From an uncultured Clostridia bacterium (GTDB lineage: Bacteria; Bacillota; Clostridia; Oscillospirales; CAG-272), in NCBI GenBank assembly GCA_947631765.1, contig CANRMP010000005.1:100159-164158 (forward strand): a stretch of 64,000 nt of DNA, given 5' to 3'. The notes below the pieces were generated by a model that worked only from the letters and a program-made list of their open reading frames with translations, searched no databases and had not been told where the DNA came from. Shown here piece by piece: positions 1 to 7,986 of this stretch (positions are counted from its first letter, which is position 1; each line of letters begins with the position of its first letter). The position numbers and the translations under genes are program-made.

Positions 1-27
1 AAGCTTTTCTTTATCTTTGCAGCCTGA

Positions 28-56
28 ATTATAGCACCCCCACACCCTTATGTCAA
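28..56 (-). promoter_or_regulatory. Consensus sigma-A promoter reading out of the left edge
   Basis: On the minus strand a TTGACA box (51-56) and a TATAAT box (28-33) are separated by exactly 17 bases. Transcription would start near position 20 and leave the window. The driven gene is not visible. Confidence 0.75.
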
Positions 57-98
57 GGGTTTTTTAAAAGATTTTTTAAATTCTACCATTTGACACTT

Positions 99-171
99 TT
101 GCACAAAAATAGAGGCTTGTTTTTGTGCAACATTCACAATAAATTTTGCATAGTGCATAATCTGAGCCTCT
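99..171. other. Nested inverted repeats downstream of the GH130 gene
   Basis: A perfect 11-bp stem (99-109 with 120-130, arm TTGCACAAAAA) overlaps a second pairing, AGAGGCT (111-117) with AGCCTCT (165-171). No T-run follows on either strand in terminator fashion. It could be a 3' end structure of the leftward GH130 transcript or a structured RNA. Function is unknown. Confidence 0.35.
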
Positions 172-249
172 GATATTTGTGCAGTTCGACGATATAAAAA
201 TAATCGTGCAAAATCGATATTAAAATGTACACGACAGCGGAATTTCGCC

Positions 250-1236
250 TCACATAGAATACTTTTTCGTGTAATTTACAAGCTCGTCCACCGTGGTAAA
301 GGCAATGGAGGTAACGGTGTCGGCACAGCCGTAATACAAGGCAACTCTTCCGCTTTCGGCGTCCGCAAGAGCGGCGCAGGGGAAGGTGACGTTGGGAACG
401 TCCCCGTTTTGCTCATACGGCGCCTCGGGACCCAAAATGTAATATCTTGTTCTGTATTTCACCTTTGAAGGGTCGTTTGTGTCAAGAAGGGCGCACCCCA
501 TGCGGTACACAAAGCCGTTGCAGGTGGTAATAACTCCGTGATAGATAAGAAGCCAGCCCTCGTCGGTTTCGATAGGAACCGGACCCGCTCCTATTTTGGT
601 GCACTGCCATGCGCTCTCCTCAAACGGTGTGGGCGACATGACGTGGCGGTGTCTGCCCCAGAACGTAAGGTCGGGGCTTGAGCTTACGAAAATATCTCCG
701 AAGGGAGTATGCCCGGTGTCGCTCGGTCTTGAGAGCATCATATACATGCTGCCGATTTTTTTGGGAAAAAGCACTCCGTTTCGGTTGTACGGCAAAAAGG
801 CGTTCTCAAGCTGATAGAATTTTTTAAAATCGAAGGTATAGCCGATACCTATTGTGGGACCGTGATAGCCGTTGCACCATGTGATATAGTACCTGTCCTC
901 GATAAAGCAGACTCTCGGGTCATAGCGATACTGCAAGGCGGTGACCTCGGGGTCGCCCTCAAAAACAATCGGCGTTTCGGATATTTCCCAGTCAAGCCCG
1001 TTTTTTGAGAAGCCGACAAATATATTCATTCTTATCGCCTTGTCGTCACAGCGGAACACTCCGGCAAAGCCCCCGTTATAAGGGACGACCGCGCTGTTGA
1101 AAATACTGTTGCTTGAAAAATTAAGATGCCTTCCTATTATGGGATTTTTGCTGTATCTCCAAACCGGCTCGTTGCACCCCTTAGGCTTGTCCTCCCACGG
1201 AATATTCGAAAGCTTCTCTCCGATTATCTTTGCCAT
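250..1236 (-). CDS. Glycoside hydrolase family 130 (mannosyl-glycan phosphorylase-like)
   Basis: This 328-residue protein has the five-bladed propeller look of GH130, which phosphorolyses beta-mannosides such as mannosyl-glucose or mannooligosaccharides in the cytoplasm. A YDPRV motif carries the probable catalytic Asp (about residue 106). No signal peptide is visible. The start ATG follows a TAAGG ribosome site. It stands alone between a leftward promoter and tsf, with no mannan transporter beside it. The family is fairly sure. Whether it acts on mannosyl-glucose, mannooligosaccharides or mannosyl-GlcNAc cannot be told from sequence alone. Confidence 0.82.
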   Translation of the reverse strand: MAKIIGEKLSNIPWEDKPKGCNEPVWRYSKNPIIGRHLNFSSNSIFNSAVVPYNGGFAGVFRCDDKAIRMNIFVGFSKNGLDWEISETPIVFEGDPEVTALQYRYDPRVCFIEDRYYITWCNGYHGPTIGIGYTFDFKKFYQLENAFLPYNRNGVLFPKKIGSMYMMLSRPSDTGHTPFGDIFVSSSPDLTFWGRHRHVMSPTPFEESAWQCTKIGAGPVPIETDEGWLLIYHGVITTCNGFVYRMGCALLDTNDPSKVKYRTRYYILGPEAPYEQNGDVPNVTFPCAALADAESGRVALYYGCADTVTSIAFTTVDELVNYTKKYSM

Positions 1237-1276
1237 ACCTTACCTACCGTCCTTTAATTTCAAAATAATTTATTCA

Positions 1277-1300
1277 GGGCTGCCGCAAACGCGACAGCCC
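1277..1300 (-). terminator. Hairpin after tsf
   Basis: GGGCTG and CAGCCC arms enclose an inner CGC/GCG pairing, giving a strong stem 9 bases past the tsf stop. The downstream minus-strand sequence is AT-rich but has no clean T-run. Confidence 0.5.
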
Positions 1301-1308
1301 CGCAAATA

Positions 1309-2244
1309 TTATTGGTTATTTACCATCTTGGAGATCTCGGCTGCGAAATCTTCTTCTCTCTTCTGTATTCCTTCGCCCTTCTCGAAAATGCTGAAGCTGT
1401 CAACCTTAACGGCGGCGCCGAGGGTTTTGGCAACGCTTTCGATGTATTTGCCGACGTTCATTGAATCGTCCTTTACATAGGGCTGTTCAAGCAGGCAAAC
1501 CTTCTCGTAGAAGAGCTTGTCAAGCTTACCGACAACAATCTTTTGAAGAATTGCATCCGGCTTTGTGGCGTTTTTCGGGTCGTTCTTTGCCGCGGCTATC
1601 TGAATTGCAAGCTCCTCGTCGACAGCGCTCTGAGGAACGTCGCTCTTTGCCACATATGTGGGAGGCGAGCCTGCCGCAATCTGGAGCGCAACATTCTTTG
1701 CCATTTCCGCAAAAGCGGGGGTTCCGACAACTGCCGGATCGGTTGTAAACTTAACTACAACGCCGGTGGTTCCCATTCCGTGAATGTACGTGGAGGTGAC
1801 ACCTTCCACAATTACAAAGCGGCGTATGCTTATCTTTTCGCCGATAACCGCGATTTTTTCGACCAGCGCATCCGAAACGCTCTGCTCTGTGCCGTCATAG
1901 GGGAGCGCCGTGAAAGCAGTCATATCGGCGGGTTTATTTGCAACAAGAGTGCGAAGAAGTCCCTTGACGAACGCCTTGAAGCTCTCGTTCTTTGCGACAA
2001 AGTCCGTCTCGGTGTTGACCTCGAGCATGGCGGTGATTCCGTTTTCGGTCATGATATCGACAAGACCCTCGGCGGCGATTCTGCCTTCCTTCTTGGCGGC
2101 TGTGGCAAGTCCCTTTTCACGAAGGATTTTGACTGCCTTTTCAAAATCTCCCTCAGCCTCGACAAGCGCCTTTTTACAATCCATCATTCCAAGCCCGGTC
2201 TGCTGACGAAGAGCCTGAACGTCTTTTGCAGTTATATTTGCCAT
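1309..2244 (-). CDS. tsf: Translation elongation factor Ts
   Basis: EF-Ts recycles EF-Tu by exchanging GDP for GTP. The 311-residue product begins MANITAKDVQALRQQTGLGM, a classic UBA-like N-terminus, and carries the TDFVAKNE core motif near residues 79-86. Length matches bacterial EF-Ts. It follows rpsB by 28 bases in the usual rpsB-tsf order and is almost certainly cotranscribed with it. A GGAGG site precedes the start. Confidence 0.97.
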   Translation of the reverse strand: MANITAKDVQALRQQTGLGMMDCKKALVEAEGDFEKAVKILREKGLATAAKKEGRIAAEGLVDIMTENGITAMLEVNTETDFVAKNESFKAFVKGLLRTLVANKPADMTAFTALPYDGTEQSVSDALVEKIAVIGEKISIRRFVIVEGVTSTYIHGMGTTGVVVKFTTDPAVVGTPAFAEMAKNVALQIAAGSPPTYVAKSDVPQSAVDEELAIQIAAAKNDPKNATKPDAILQKIVVGKLDKLFYEKVCLLEQPYVKDDSMNVGKYIESVAKTLGAAVKVDSFSIFEKGEGIQKREEDFAAEISKMVNNQ

Positions 2245-2272
2245 TTTTAATTTCCTCCTCTGTTGCTTTCGC

Positions 2273-3046
2273 TTATTCCTGTTTGGCCGTTTCTTCGGGA
2301 GCGGCAGCCTCTTCGCTTACCTCTTCGGTGACAGCGGGTGCTTCCTCGTCTGCCGGAGCGTCAACGCCCTGTCTTCCCTCAATGACAGCGTCTGCAAGTG
2401 AGGATGAAATAAGCTTAATGGCGCGAATAGCGTCGTCGTTTCCGGGGATAACATAATCCGCGTCGTCAGGGTCGCAGTTCGTATCGACTATGGCGATAAC
2501 CGGTATGCCGAGCTTCTTTGCTTCAAGCACGGCGTTTGCTTCCTTCTTGGGGTCGACGATGAAAATAGCGTCGGGGATTTTGTTCATTTCCTTGATTCCG
2601 CCGTAGTTCTTCTCAAGAGTTGTCATTTCCTTAACAAGGGCTGCCACCTCTTTCTTGGGCAGGAGATCAAAGGTTCCGTCCTGACTCATCGTCTCAAGGC
2701 TTATAAGTCTTGCAATCGACTTTTTAATGGTCTTGAAATTGGTGAGCATTCCGCCGGGCCATCTCTCGTTGACATAGTACATTCCGCATCTTTGCGACTC
2801 TTCCTTAATAGCCTCAGCCGCCTGCTTCTTTGTTCCGACAAAGAGAAGCGTGCCGTTGTTTTCGGAAAGCTCGCGGACGAACATATAAGCCTCTTCAAAC
2901 TTCTTTACGGCCTTGTTGAGGTCTATGATGTAGATCCCGTTTCTCTCCGTGAAAATGTACTCCGCCATTTTAGGGTTCCATCTTCTTGTGTGATGCCCGA
3001 AATGCACACCGGCTTCAAGCATCTGCTTCATTGTGATTACCGACAT
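2273..3046 (-). CDS. rpsB: 30S ribosomal protein S2
   Basis: S2 is a small-subunit protein needed for S1 and S21 function. The product contains [14 protein letters not shown] near its N-terminus and FVGTKKQA, both S2 signatures. I start it at the ATG at 3046 ([13 protein letters not shown], 257 residues) because AAGGAGGATTTAAA lies directly upstream. A start ten codons further out would place the ribosome site inside the gene. The C-terminal 25 residues are an acidic Ala/Glu-rich tail, common in Clostridia. First gene of the rpsB-tsf operon. Confidence 0.96.
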   Translation of the reverse strand: MSVITMKQMLEAGVHFGHHTRRWNPKMAEYIFTERNGIYIIDLNKAVKKFEEAYMFVRELSENNGTLLFVGTKKQAAEAIKEESQRCGMYYVNERWPGGMLTNFKTIKKSIARLISLETMSQDGTFDLLPKKEVAALVKEMTTLEKNYGGIKEMNKIPDAIFIVDPKKEANAVLEAKKLGIPVIAIVDTNCDPDDADYVIPGNDDAIRAIKLISSSLADAVIEGRQGVDAPADEEAPAVTEEVSEEAAAPEETAKQE

Positions 3047-3073
3047 TTTAAATCCTCCTTCGGTTTCTTCCAC

Positions 3074-3120
3074 CATTCCCGTATAACCACCGCAAAATGC
3101 GGCACCGAAAGACGGGAATG
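3074..3120 (-). promoter_or_regulatory. Structured leader of rpsB
   Basis: A 9-bp outer stem (3074-3082 with 3112-3120, arm CATTCCCGT) encloses a CCGCA/TGCGG hairpin (3090-3094 with 3098-3102). It ends about 28 bases before the rpsB start codon. Ribosomal-protein operons are often autoregulated by such leaders. I do not recognise this one as a named class. Confidence 0.55.
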
Positions 3121-3219
3121 TGTGAATTTGCGTTTATTTTTTTATTTCGCATGGGCAATTATATTACAGCCCCGACTTTTTTTCAATCGCCGAGGCTGAT
3201 AATTTACAAATTGTTTACA

Positions 3220-3486
3220 TTAACGCGGCGCCGGTTTGTCGCCCCAATTTATTTTGGAGGCGTTCACAAGAATTATATCGTCGCCGATTCTTTCAACGTA
3301 CTCCCACGCAATTTTCACATTGCCGCCCCTGACAAATCCCATACATTTTGAAGGACCGGGAATCAGCAGAGCGCATATGCGCCCGCTTATACAGTCTATT
3401 TCCGCGTCGCACACATATCCGAGCCGCTTGCCGTCGCAGATATTTACGACCTCTTTGTCCTTTAAGTCATTGAAAGTGCACATCAT
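3220..3486 (-). CDS. YlmC/YmxH-family sporulation protein (PRC-barrel)
   Basis: A small 88-residue PRC-barrel protein with the family pattern LKDKEVVNICDGKRLGYV followed by D-x-x-x-G and a GP-rich loop. YlmC/YmxH proteins are found almost only in endospore formers, and the molecular role is not settled. It lies 23 bases behind spoIVA on the same strand, so the two are probably cotranscribed during sporulation. No membrane segment is present. Confidence 0.85.
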   Translation of the reverse strand: MMCTFNDLKDKEVVNICDGKRLGYVCDAEIDCISGRICALLIPGPSKCMGFVRGGNVKIAWEYVERIGDDIILVNASKINWGDKPAPR

Positions 3487-3509
3487 AGCCTCACCCGCAA
3501 GCCCAAAGC

Positions 3510-4988
3510 TTAAAGTATTATGCAGATAAGCCCGCCGCTGCCCTCGTTTATTATCCTGCCAAGCGTTTCTCCGAGCTTTTCCCTGGCGTCCTCGGGCATA
3601 TTCGAAAGCTTTGAATGTATCCCCTCGTTTACCAGCTCGTTGAGTGTTTTTCCGAAAAGATTGGTCGACCAGATTTTTGTGGGGTTCTCCTCAAACTCGT
3701 CAAGCAGAAACTTCACTAAATCCTCGCTCTGCTGTTCGGTTCCGACAACCGGGTTTATTTCGGTCTGTATTGTGGCTTTTATCATGTGAATGGACGGCGC
3801 GCTCGCTTTGAGTCTTACCCCGTAGCCGTTGCTGTGGCGGACGATTTTCGGCTCCTCAAGGCGCATGTCGCTCTGATCCGGGACTACTATCCCATAACCC
3901 TTTTCGTCAACGTCGGCAAGCGCCGAGGCTATCTTGTCGTACCTGTTCTTGACCTCTGTAAGCTCGCGGAACATCGAGATAAGCTTTTCCTCATCGCTTA
4001 TGTCATATCCGGTAAGCTCGGAGAGGACCTTATAATACAGTCCGTTCTCAAGCCCCACTGTTATGTCGCATATCCCCTTGCCGAGGTCGATTTTATCCAC
4101 CTTTGCAAGGTTTATATACTCGTTTTCGGTAAGCTCTCCTATATTCTTCTTTATCTGCCCCACCTTGCAAAGCTTTGAGGCGTATGCGAGTATACTGCCG
4201 GTAATCGAGGAAACGACGGGATGATTTGCCTCAAGGGCAAGAGTCCACTCGGGAAGATCGATTCTCAGCTCGCTTATCGGAAACTCGTGCAGTATCATTT
4301 CAAGGATTTGGCAAATGTCCTCTCTGTCAAGCTCAAGGCAGTTGACAAGCGCCACGGGAGCGCCGTATTTCTCCTCAAGCTCAAGGGCAAGCGCCTCGCT
4401 TTCCGGACTTTCGGGGTGCGCGCTGTTTAATATTATGGCAAAAGGTTTGTTTATCTCGGAAAGCTCCTTTGCAACCCTTTGCTCCGCCTCAAGATACTGC
4501 TCTCTCGGAATTTCGGTGATACTTCCGTCGGTTGTCACAAGTACGCCTATGGTGCTGTGATCGGTTATGACCTTTCGCGTTCCGGTTTCGGCGGCTTCTC
4601 CGAAGGGCATGGGCTCCTCAGACCAGGGGGTATGTACCATGCGCGGCTTTCCGTCCTCTGTCTGACCGAGAGCGTCCGCCACCACATATCCCACACAGTC
4701 CACCATTTTTACCGAAAGCTCGGTGATATTGTCAAGCGAAATTTTCACCGCCTCGTCCGGGATGAATTTCGGCTCGGTCGTCATCACCGTTTTCCCCGCC
4801 GCGGACTGAGGCATTTCGTCGTTTGCCCTTTCCCTGTCGTATTCGTCCTTTATGTTGGGAAGCACAAGCGCTTCCATAAACCTTTTAATAAATGTAGACT
4901 TTCCGGTTCTCACCGGTCCCACAACGCCGATATATATATCGCCGCCCGTCCTTTCGGCGATGTCGCGGTATATTGACTGCTCTGCCAT
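3510..4988 (-). CDS. spoIVA: Stage IV sporulation protein A, coat-assembly ATPase
   Basis: SpoIVA polymerises on the mother-cell side of the forespore membrane and forms the base layer of the spore coat, using ATP. The 492-residue product starts MAEQSIYRDIAERTGGDIYI and has a Walker A loop GPVRTGKST at about residues 24-32, as in known SpoIVA. Length equals that of the Bacillus protein. A TGGAGG site lies 8 bases before the ATG. Presence is strong evidence that the organism forms endospores. No sigma-E promoter could be fixed with confidence. Confidence 0.97.
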   Translation of the reverse strand: MAEQSIYRDIAERTGGDIYIGVVGPVRTGKSTFIKRFMEALVLPNIKDEYDRERANDEMPQSAAGKTVMTTEPKFIPDEAVKISLDNITELSVKMVDCVGYVVADALGQTEDGKPRMVHTPWSEEPMPFGEAAETGTRKVITDHSTIGVLVTTDGSITEIPREQYLEAEQRVAKELSEINKPFAIILNSAHPESPESEALALELEEKYGAPVALVNCLELDREDICQILEMILHEFPISELRIDLPEWTLALEANHPVVSSITGSILAYASKLCKVGQIKKNIGELTENEYINLAKVDKIDLGKGICDITVGLENGLYYKVLSELTGYDISDEEKLISMFRELTEVKNRYDKIASALADVDEKGYGIVVPDQSDMRLEEPKIVRHSNGYGVRLKASAPSIHMIKATIQTEINPVVGTEQQSEDLVKFLLDEFEENPTKIWSTNLFGKTLNELVNEGIHSKLSNMPEDAREKLGETLGRIINEGSGGLICIIL

Positions 4989-5105
4989 AGACTTTCCTCC
5001 AGTATTGTAACGTTTTTATATCGCTACATTATACTTTGGGAAATTTACTTTTAGAACACGCGGCAAGCTGTTTTTTGCGCCGAAAGAGAGAATTTCGGAA
5101 AAAAT

Positions 5106-5444
5106 CTACTGTTTGTAATACGTATTTTGATTTATAACAATGCTGTCCTTGTTATATTCAAAGGGAAAAGTGTCCGTCGCGTCGTTGTAATACAAGATTA
5201 TCTTGTCGTCTTCGATTTTGTAGCTGCCCGTATTTTCGGAGGTCTTTACTCCGAGCATATAAACCGTGCAGACGACCTCTCCGTCCTTTGAAAATTCATA
5301 TCTTACAAAGGAACCGATACCCGACTCGGTTTCGTATGTGCCTTCAAGGAAGGTGCCGCTCTTGGAGCATGAGGCAAAAAGACAGATTGCAGCAAAGAGA
5401 GCCGCCGCCAATATCGGTATAAGGCGCAAAGATTTTTTTAACAT
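5106..5444 (-). CDS. Small putative lipoprotein
   Basis: A 112-residue protein with a lysine-rich start, a hydrophobic stretch (residues 8-23) and a lipobox-like FASC ending at Cys26. The mature part has short beta strands of the form GTYE...GSYKIEDDKI, resembling the small beta-barrel domains (DUF5640/lipocalin-like) seen in clostridial lipoproteins. It would sit on the outer face of the membrane. AAAGGAG precedes the ATG. No partner gene is adjacent and the function is unknown. Confidence 0.7.
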   Translation of the reverse strand: MLKKSLRLIPILAAALFAAICLFASCSKSGTFLEGTYETESGIGSFVRYEFSKDGEVVCTVYMLGVKTSENTGSYKIEDDKIILYYNDATDTFPFEYNKDSIVINQNTYYKQ

Positions 5445-5706
5445 TTTAATATTTCTCCTTTTTTTCGCCTTTTATAGCCGTTGCCGACTTGATTTTATCG
5501 TATTATAGCATATTTTTACTTGAAAATCAAGCGTGCATTTATTCCTTGGGTTAAGAAGTCAAATTTGCTCACACTGGACTTTTGTCATATTTTAAAATCC
5601 TTTACAGGCATTTTTTCATATACTTTTTACCTTAAATAAGTTATAATCATAGTAGATAACTCGGAATGGCACTTTGCGCCTCCGAAAATACGAAAGGTGA
5701 AAAGCT

Positions 5707-6489
5707 ATGAAAAAAATTATTGCCATGCTGCTCCTCGCTTGCCTTGTGCTCTCATTTGCCGCATGCGGAGGCGACAGCGGTACCACCACAACAACAGCAA
5801 AAACCGCAAAATCGAGCGTCGCTACAAGAGACCCCGGCCCGATTGATACCAACCCCGACGACGAACAGATAACCGACTTGTACATTGTCTACGGCTCGGC
5901 TGTAATTGACGGAGTCAAGGGCGACGAATGGGATAACGCCGTCGGCGTTACCCTTGACAAGCCTGTAAAAGACAACGCCGCTGCGGACACTGTTGTCACC
6001 GCGTACGCTATGTGGGATACAAACGGTCTGTATTTTCTCTTTGATATAGTCGACTCCACCATCTCACAGCAGGCAGCTCCCGGCGACTATAACAGTGACG
6101 GAATTTATCTCTATATTTCCGAAACAATGGATTACTCCGCAACCTCCATGGGTTCATATACCAACGGAAACTATCAGATGGCGTTTATCAACGACGACCT
6201 CTCGATGGTTCCGAGAAACGGAGACAAGGACCTTATTGCAGACGAGGATTATCAGCTGGTGTTCAATCAGCATGAAGGCGGACTCACTATCGAGTTCCAC
6301 TATATGCCAAAGCACGTTGAGCTTAAAGACGGCATCCAGATGTTTATGGACTTCCAGTACAACGACTGCGCGAACGGCTCACGTCTCGGCTGTATCAAAT
6401 GGTTTGACGATGAAGACGGTAACGGTAATATGCAAGACTTCGGTTTTGTAACCCTTCTCAAAGAGGGCGAAACAGCTCCGGTTGAATAA
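5707..6489 (+). CDS. Lipoprotein with CBM9-like domain
   Basis: A 260-residue secreted lipoprotein: signal peptide 1-19, Cys20 in an FAAC lipobox, a Thr-rich linker to about residue 50, then one beta-sandwich domain. That domain begins VIDGVKGDEWDNAVGV and includes AYAMWDTNGLYFLFDI and DGIYLYISE, the pattern of family 9 carbohydrate-binding modules and DOMON-type sugar or haem domains. It has no catalytic domain of its own, so it may be a sugar-sensing or binding surface protein. GAAAGGTG precedes the ATG, and a strong terminator follows. Confidence 0.72.
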   Translation: MKKIIAMLLLACLVLSFAACGGDSGTTTTTAKTAKSSVATRDPGPIDTNPDDEQITDLYIVYGSAVIDGVKGDEWDNAVGVTLDKPVKDNAAADTVVTAYAMWDTNGLYFLFDIVDSTISQQAAPGDYNSDGIYLYISETMDYSATSMGSYTNGNYQMAFINDDLSMVPRNGDKDLIADEDYQLVFNQHEGGLTIEFHYMPKHVELKDGIQMFMDFQYNDCANGSRLGCIKWFDDEDGNGNMQDFGFVTLLKEGETAPVE

Positions 6490-6520
6490 GAGCGACATTT
6501 AAGTTAATTTAATAATTATT

Positions 6521-6563
6521 GAGCCGCCGCAGAGCAAATTTTGCGGCGGCTCAATTTTTTTTG
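6521..6563 (+). terminator. Rho-independent terminator of the CBM9-like lipoprotein
   Basis: An 11-bp GC-rich stem (6521-6531 with 6542-6552) is followed by AATTTTTTTT. Confidence 0.92.
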
Positions 6564-6594
6564 TTTAAAAATTCAGGTAGCCCCGCTTTGACGA

Positions 6595-6623
6595 TTGACA
6601 AATAAGCTTTAATGTGTTATTAT
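6595..6623 (+). promoter_or_regulatory. Promoter for the corA leader transcript
   Basis: TTGACA (6595-6600), a 17-base spacer and TATTAT (6618-6623). The transcript would start near 6630, leaving a leader of about 180 bases before corA. Confidence 0.75.
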
Positions 6624-6686
6624 ATTAAAGGCGTGTGAGCGCCGGAATCTATCGGTTTAGTTTAAAAGAAAGGATCATCAAATTTT

Positions 6687-6752
6687 ATGGACCCTGCCCC
6701 CGGTATCGTTCGATTATCGAAATCAAATTCAAAAGAAAAACAAAACAGGTAG
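6687..6752 (+). CDS. Candidate upstream leader peptide of corA
   Basis: A 21-codon ORF with product MDPAPGIVRLSKSNSKEKQN plus a final Arg lies wholly inside the corA leader. An AGGA site (6671-6674) lies 12 bases before the ATG. The acidic-proline opening recalls the enterobacterial MgtL peptide (MEPDP...), which destabilises the ribosome when magnesium is low. A small hairpin (about 6759-6777, CCCCGC/GCGGGG) lies between it and corA. Translation and function are inference only. Confidence 0.4.
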   Translation: MDPAPGIVRLSKSNSKEKQNR

Positions 6753-6809
6753 CTTTCCCCGCTTCTTTTTTGCGGGGTCTGATTGCCGCGCAGAAAGGAA
6801 GTATTGCAT

Positions 6810-7754
6810 ATGACAAAATTTTTTGTTTCCGAAGACGGAACGGTAAAGAGCGTCGACGCTCGTTGCCCCGGCTGTTGGATCTCAATGACAGCCCCAAACG
6901 ATGATGAAATTAAGGCGGTCGCCGCAGACTGCGCCATTGAACCCGACGCGCTGAAGGCGGCGCTCGATATTGACGAGCGCTCGCGTATCGAGGTCGATGA
7001 CAATTACACAATGATTTTAACAAACATCCCCACCGTTGAAACAGACAACGACAAGGAGCTTTACAGCACCATCCCTCTTGCGGTGATTATCACGCATGAT
7101 ACGGTAATAACGGTGTGCAGTGAAACAACGCCTCTTCTTCGCCCGTTCGAGGACGGAAAAATAAAGGATTTTCACACTCAGATGAAGTCTCGCTTCGTGC
7201 TTCAAATACTGTACCGCTCCGCCAGACTTTATCTTGAATATCTGCGTATTATCGACCGAAAGAGCGAGGAGGTCGAAAATAAGCTCCACCGCTCCACCAA
7301 AAACCACGAGCTTATCGAGCTGCTCAAGCTTGAAAAGAGCCTTGTATATTTCACCACCGCCCTTCGTTCAAACGAGTCGGTCATGGAAAAGCTTTTCAGA
7401 AGCGAAATAATAAAAAAATACCCCGAGGACTCCGAGCTGCTTGACGACGTGATTGTCGAGAACAAGCAGGCAATAGAAATGGCAAATATCTACAGTGGAA
7501 TACTCAGCGGAACAATGGACGCCTTTGCCTCGGTCATTTCAAATAACCTCAATATAGTAATGAAGGTGCTTGCGATTATCACAATTGTGCTTTCTATCCC
7601 GACCATGATATTCAGCGCCTACGGAATGAACGTCAATATTGCGGGCATGCCCTTTGCTCAAAGCCCCTACGGCTTTGCTATCATAATCGCCCTTTCACTG
7701 CTTATGAGCGCCCTTGTCATATTCCTATTTATCAAGCTTAAAATGTTCAAATAA
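6810..7754 (+). CDS. corA: CorA-family divalent cation (Mg2+) transporter
   Basis: A 314-residue CorA-type channel. The soluble N-terminal funnel domain and a long helix (about 130-250) are followed by two C-terminal membrane segments, with the signature YGMN at the end of the first. The loop after it reads VNIAGMPFAQ rather than the usual MPE, as is common in clostridial relatives. I start at the ATG at 6810 (MTKFFVSEDG), preceded by AAAGGAAG. It imports magnesium, possibly cobalt or other divalent metals, as a pentamer. The 180-base leader with a candidate peptide suggests post-transcriptional control. Confidence 0.9.
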   Translation: MTKFFVSEDGTVKSVDARCPGCWISMTAPNDDEIKAVAADCAIEPDALKAALDIDERSRIEVDDNYTMILTNIPTVETDNDKELYSTIPLAVIITHDTVITVCSETTPLLRPFEDGKIKDFHTQMKSRFVLQILYRSARLYLEYLRIIDRKSEEVENKLHRSTKNHELIELLKLEKSLVYFTTALRSNESVMEKLFRSEIIKKYPEDSELLDDVIVENKQAIEMANIYSGILSGTMDAFASVISNNLNIVMKVLAIITIVLSIPTMIFSAYGMNVNIAGMPFAQSPYGFAIIIALSLLMSALVIFLFIKLKMFK

Positions 7755-7761
7755 TAAATAT

Positions 7762-7812
7762 AATCACTCGCACCAAAAAGGCGGTATGCCACATGTGTTG
7801 CGAGTGATTTTT
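7762..7812 (+). terminator. Terminator of corA
   Basis: AATCACTCGCA (7762-7772) pairs with TGCGAGTGATT (7799-7809), followed by TTT. A second AT-flanked GCGC hairpin lies at about 7825-7860. Confidence 0.85.
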
Positions 7813-7924
7813 GCGTTTCGTACACTAAAGTGCGCATTTGTGCTCAAAATGCGCGCTTTTGCTTTGCAGAATGACCGTTGCAGACTGCTATACGGTACTC
7901 CGTGTATTCCCTTTTCTATCGGCA

Positions 7925-7974
7925 ATCCCCGAGGGAGGGTTCTCTCTTATGAAGCCTTCTCTCGGGGATTTTTC
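7925..7974 (-). terminator. Terminator of the SGNH lipoprotein gene (possibly bidirectional)
   Basis: ATCCCCGAG (7925-7933) pairs with CTCGGGGAT (7961-7969). The stem lies just past the stop codon of the minus-strand gene, with T-runs on the plus side, so it may serve both strands. Confidence 0.65.
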
Positions 7975-7986
7975 ATTATGCTGTTT

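Noticed and set aside
1543..2250. Long open frame opposite tsf
   Set aside because: It is antisense to a certain gene, has no ribosome site and its sequence has no domain-like pattern.
6624..6809. M-box magnesium riboswitch before corA
   Set aside because: The conserved M-box core could not be found. The leader-ORF reading fits better.
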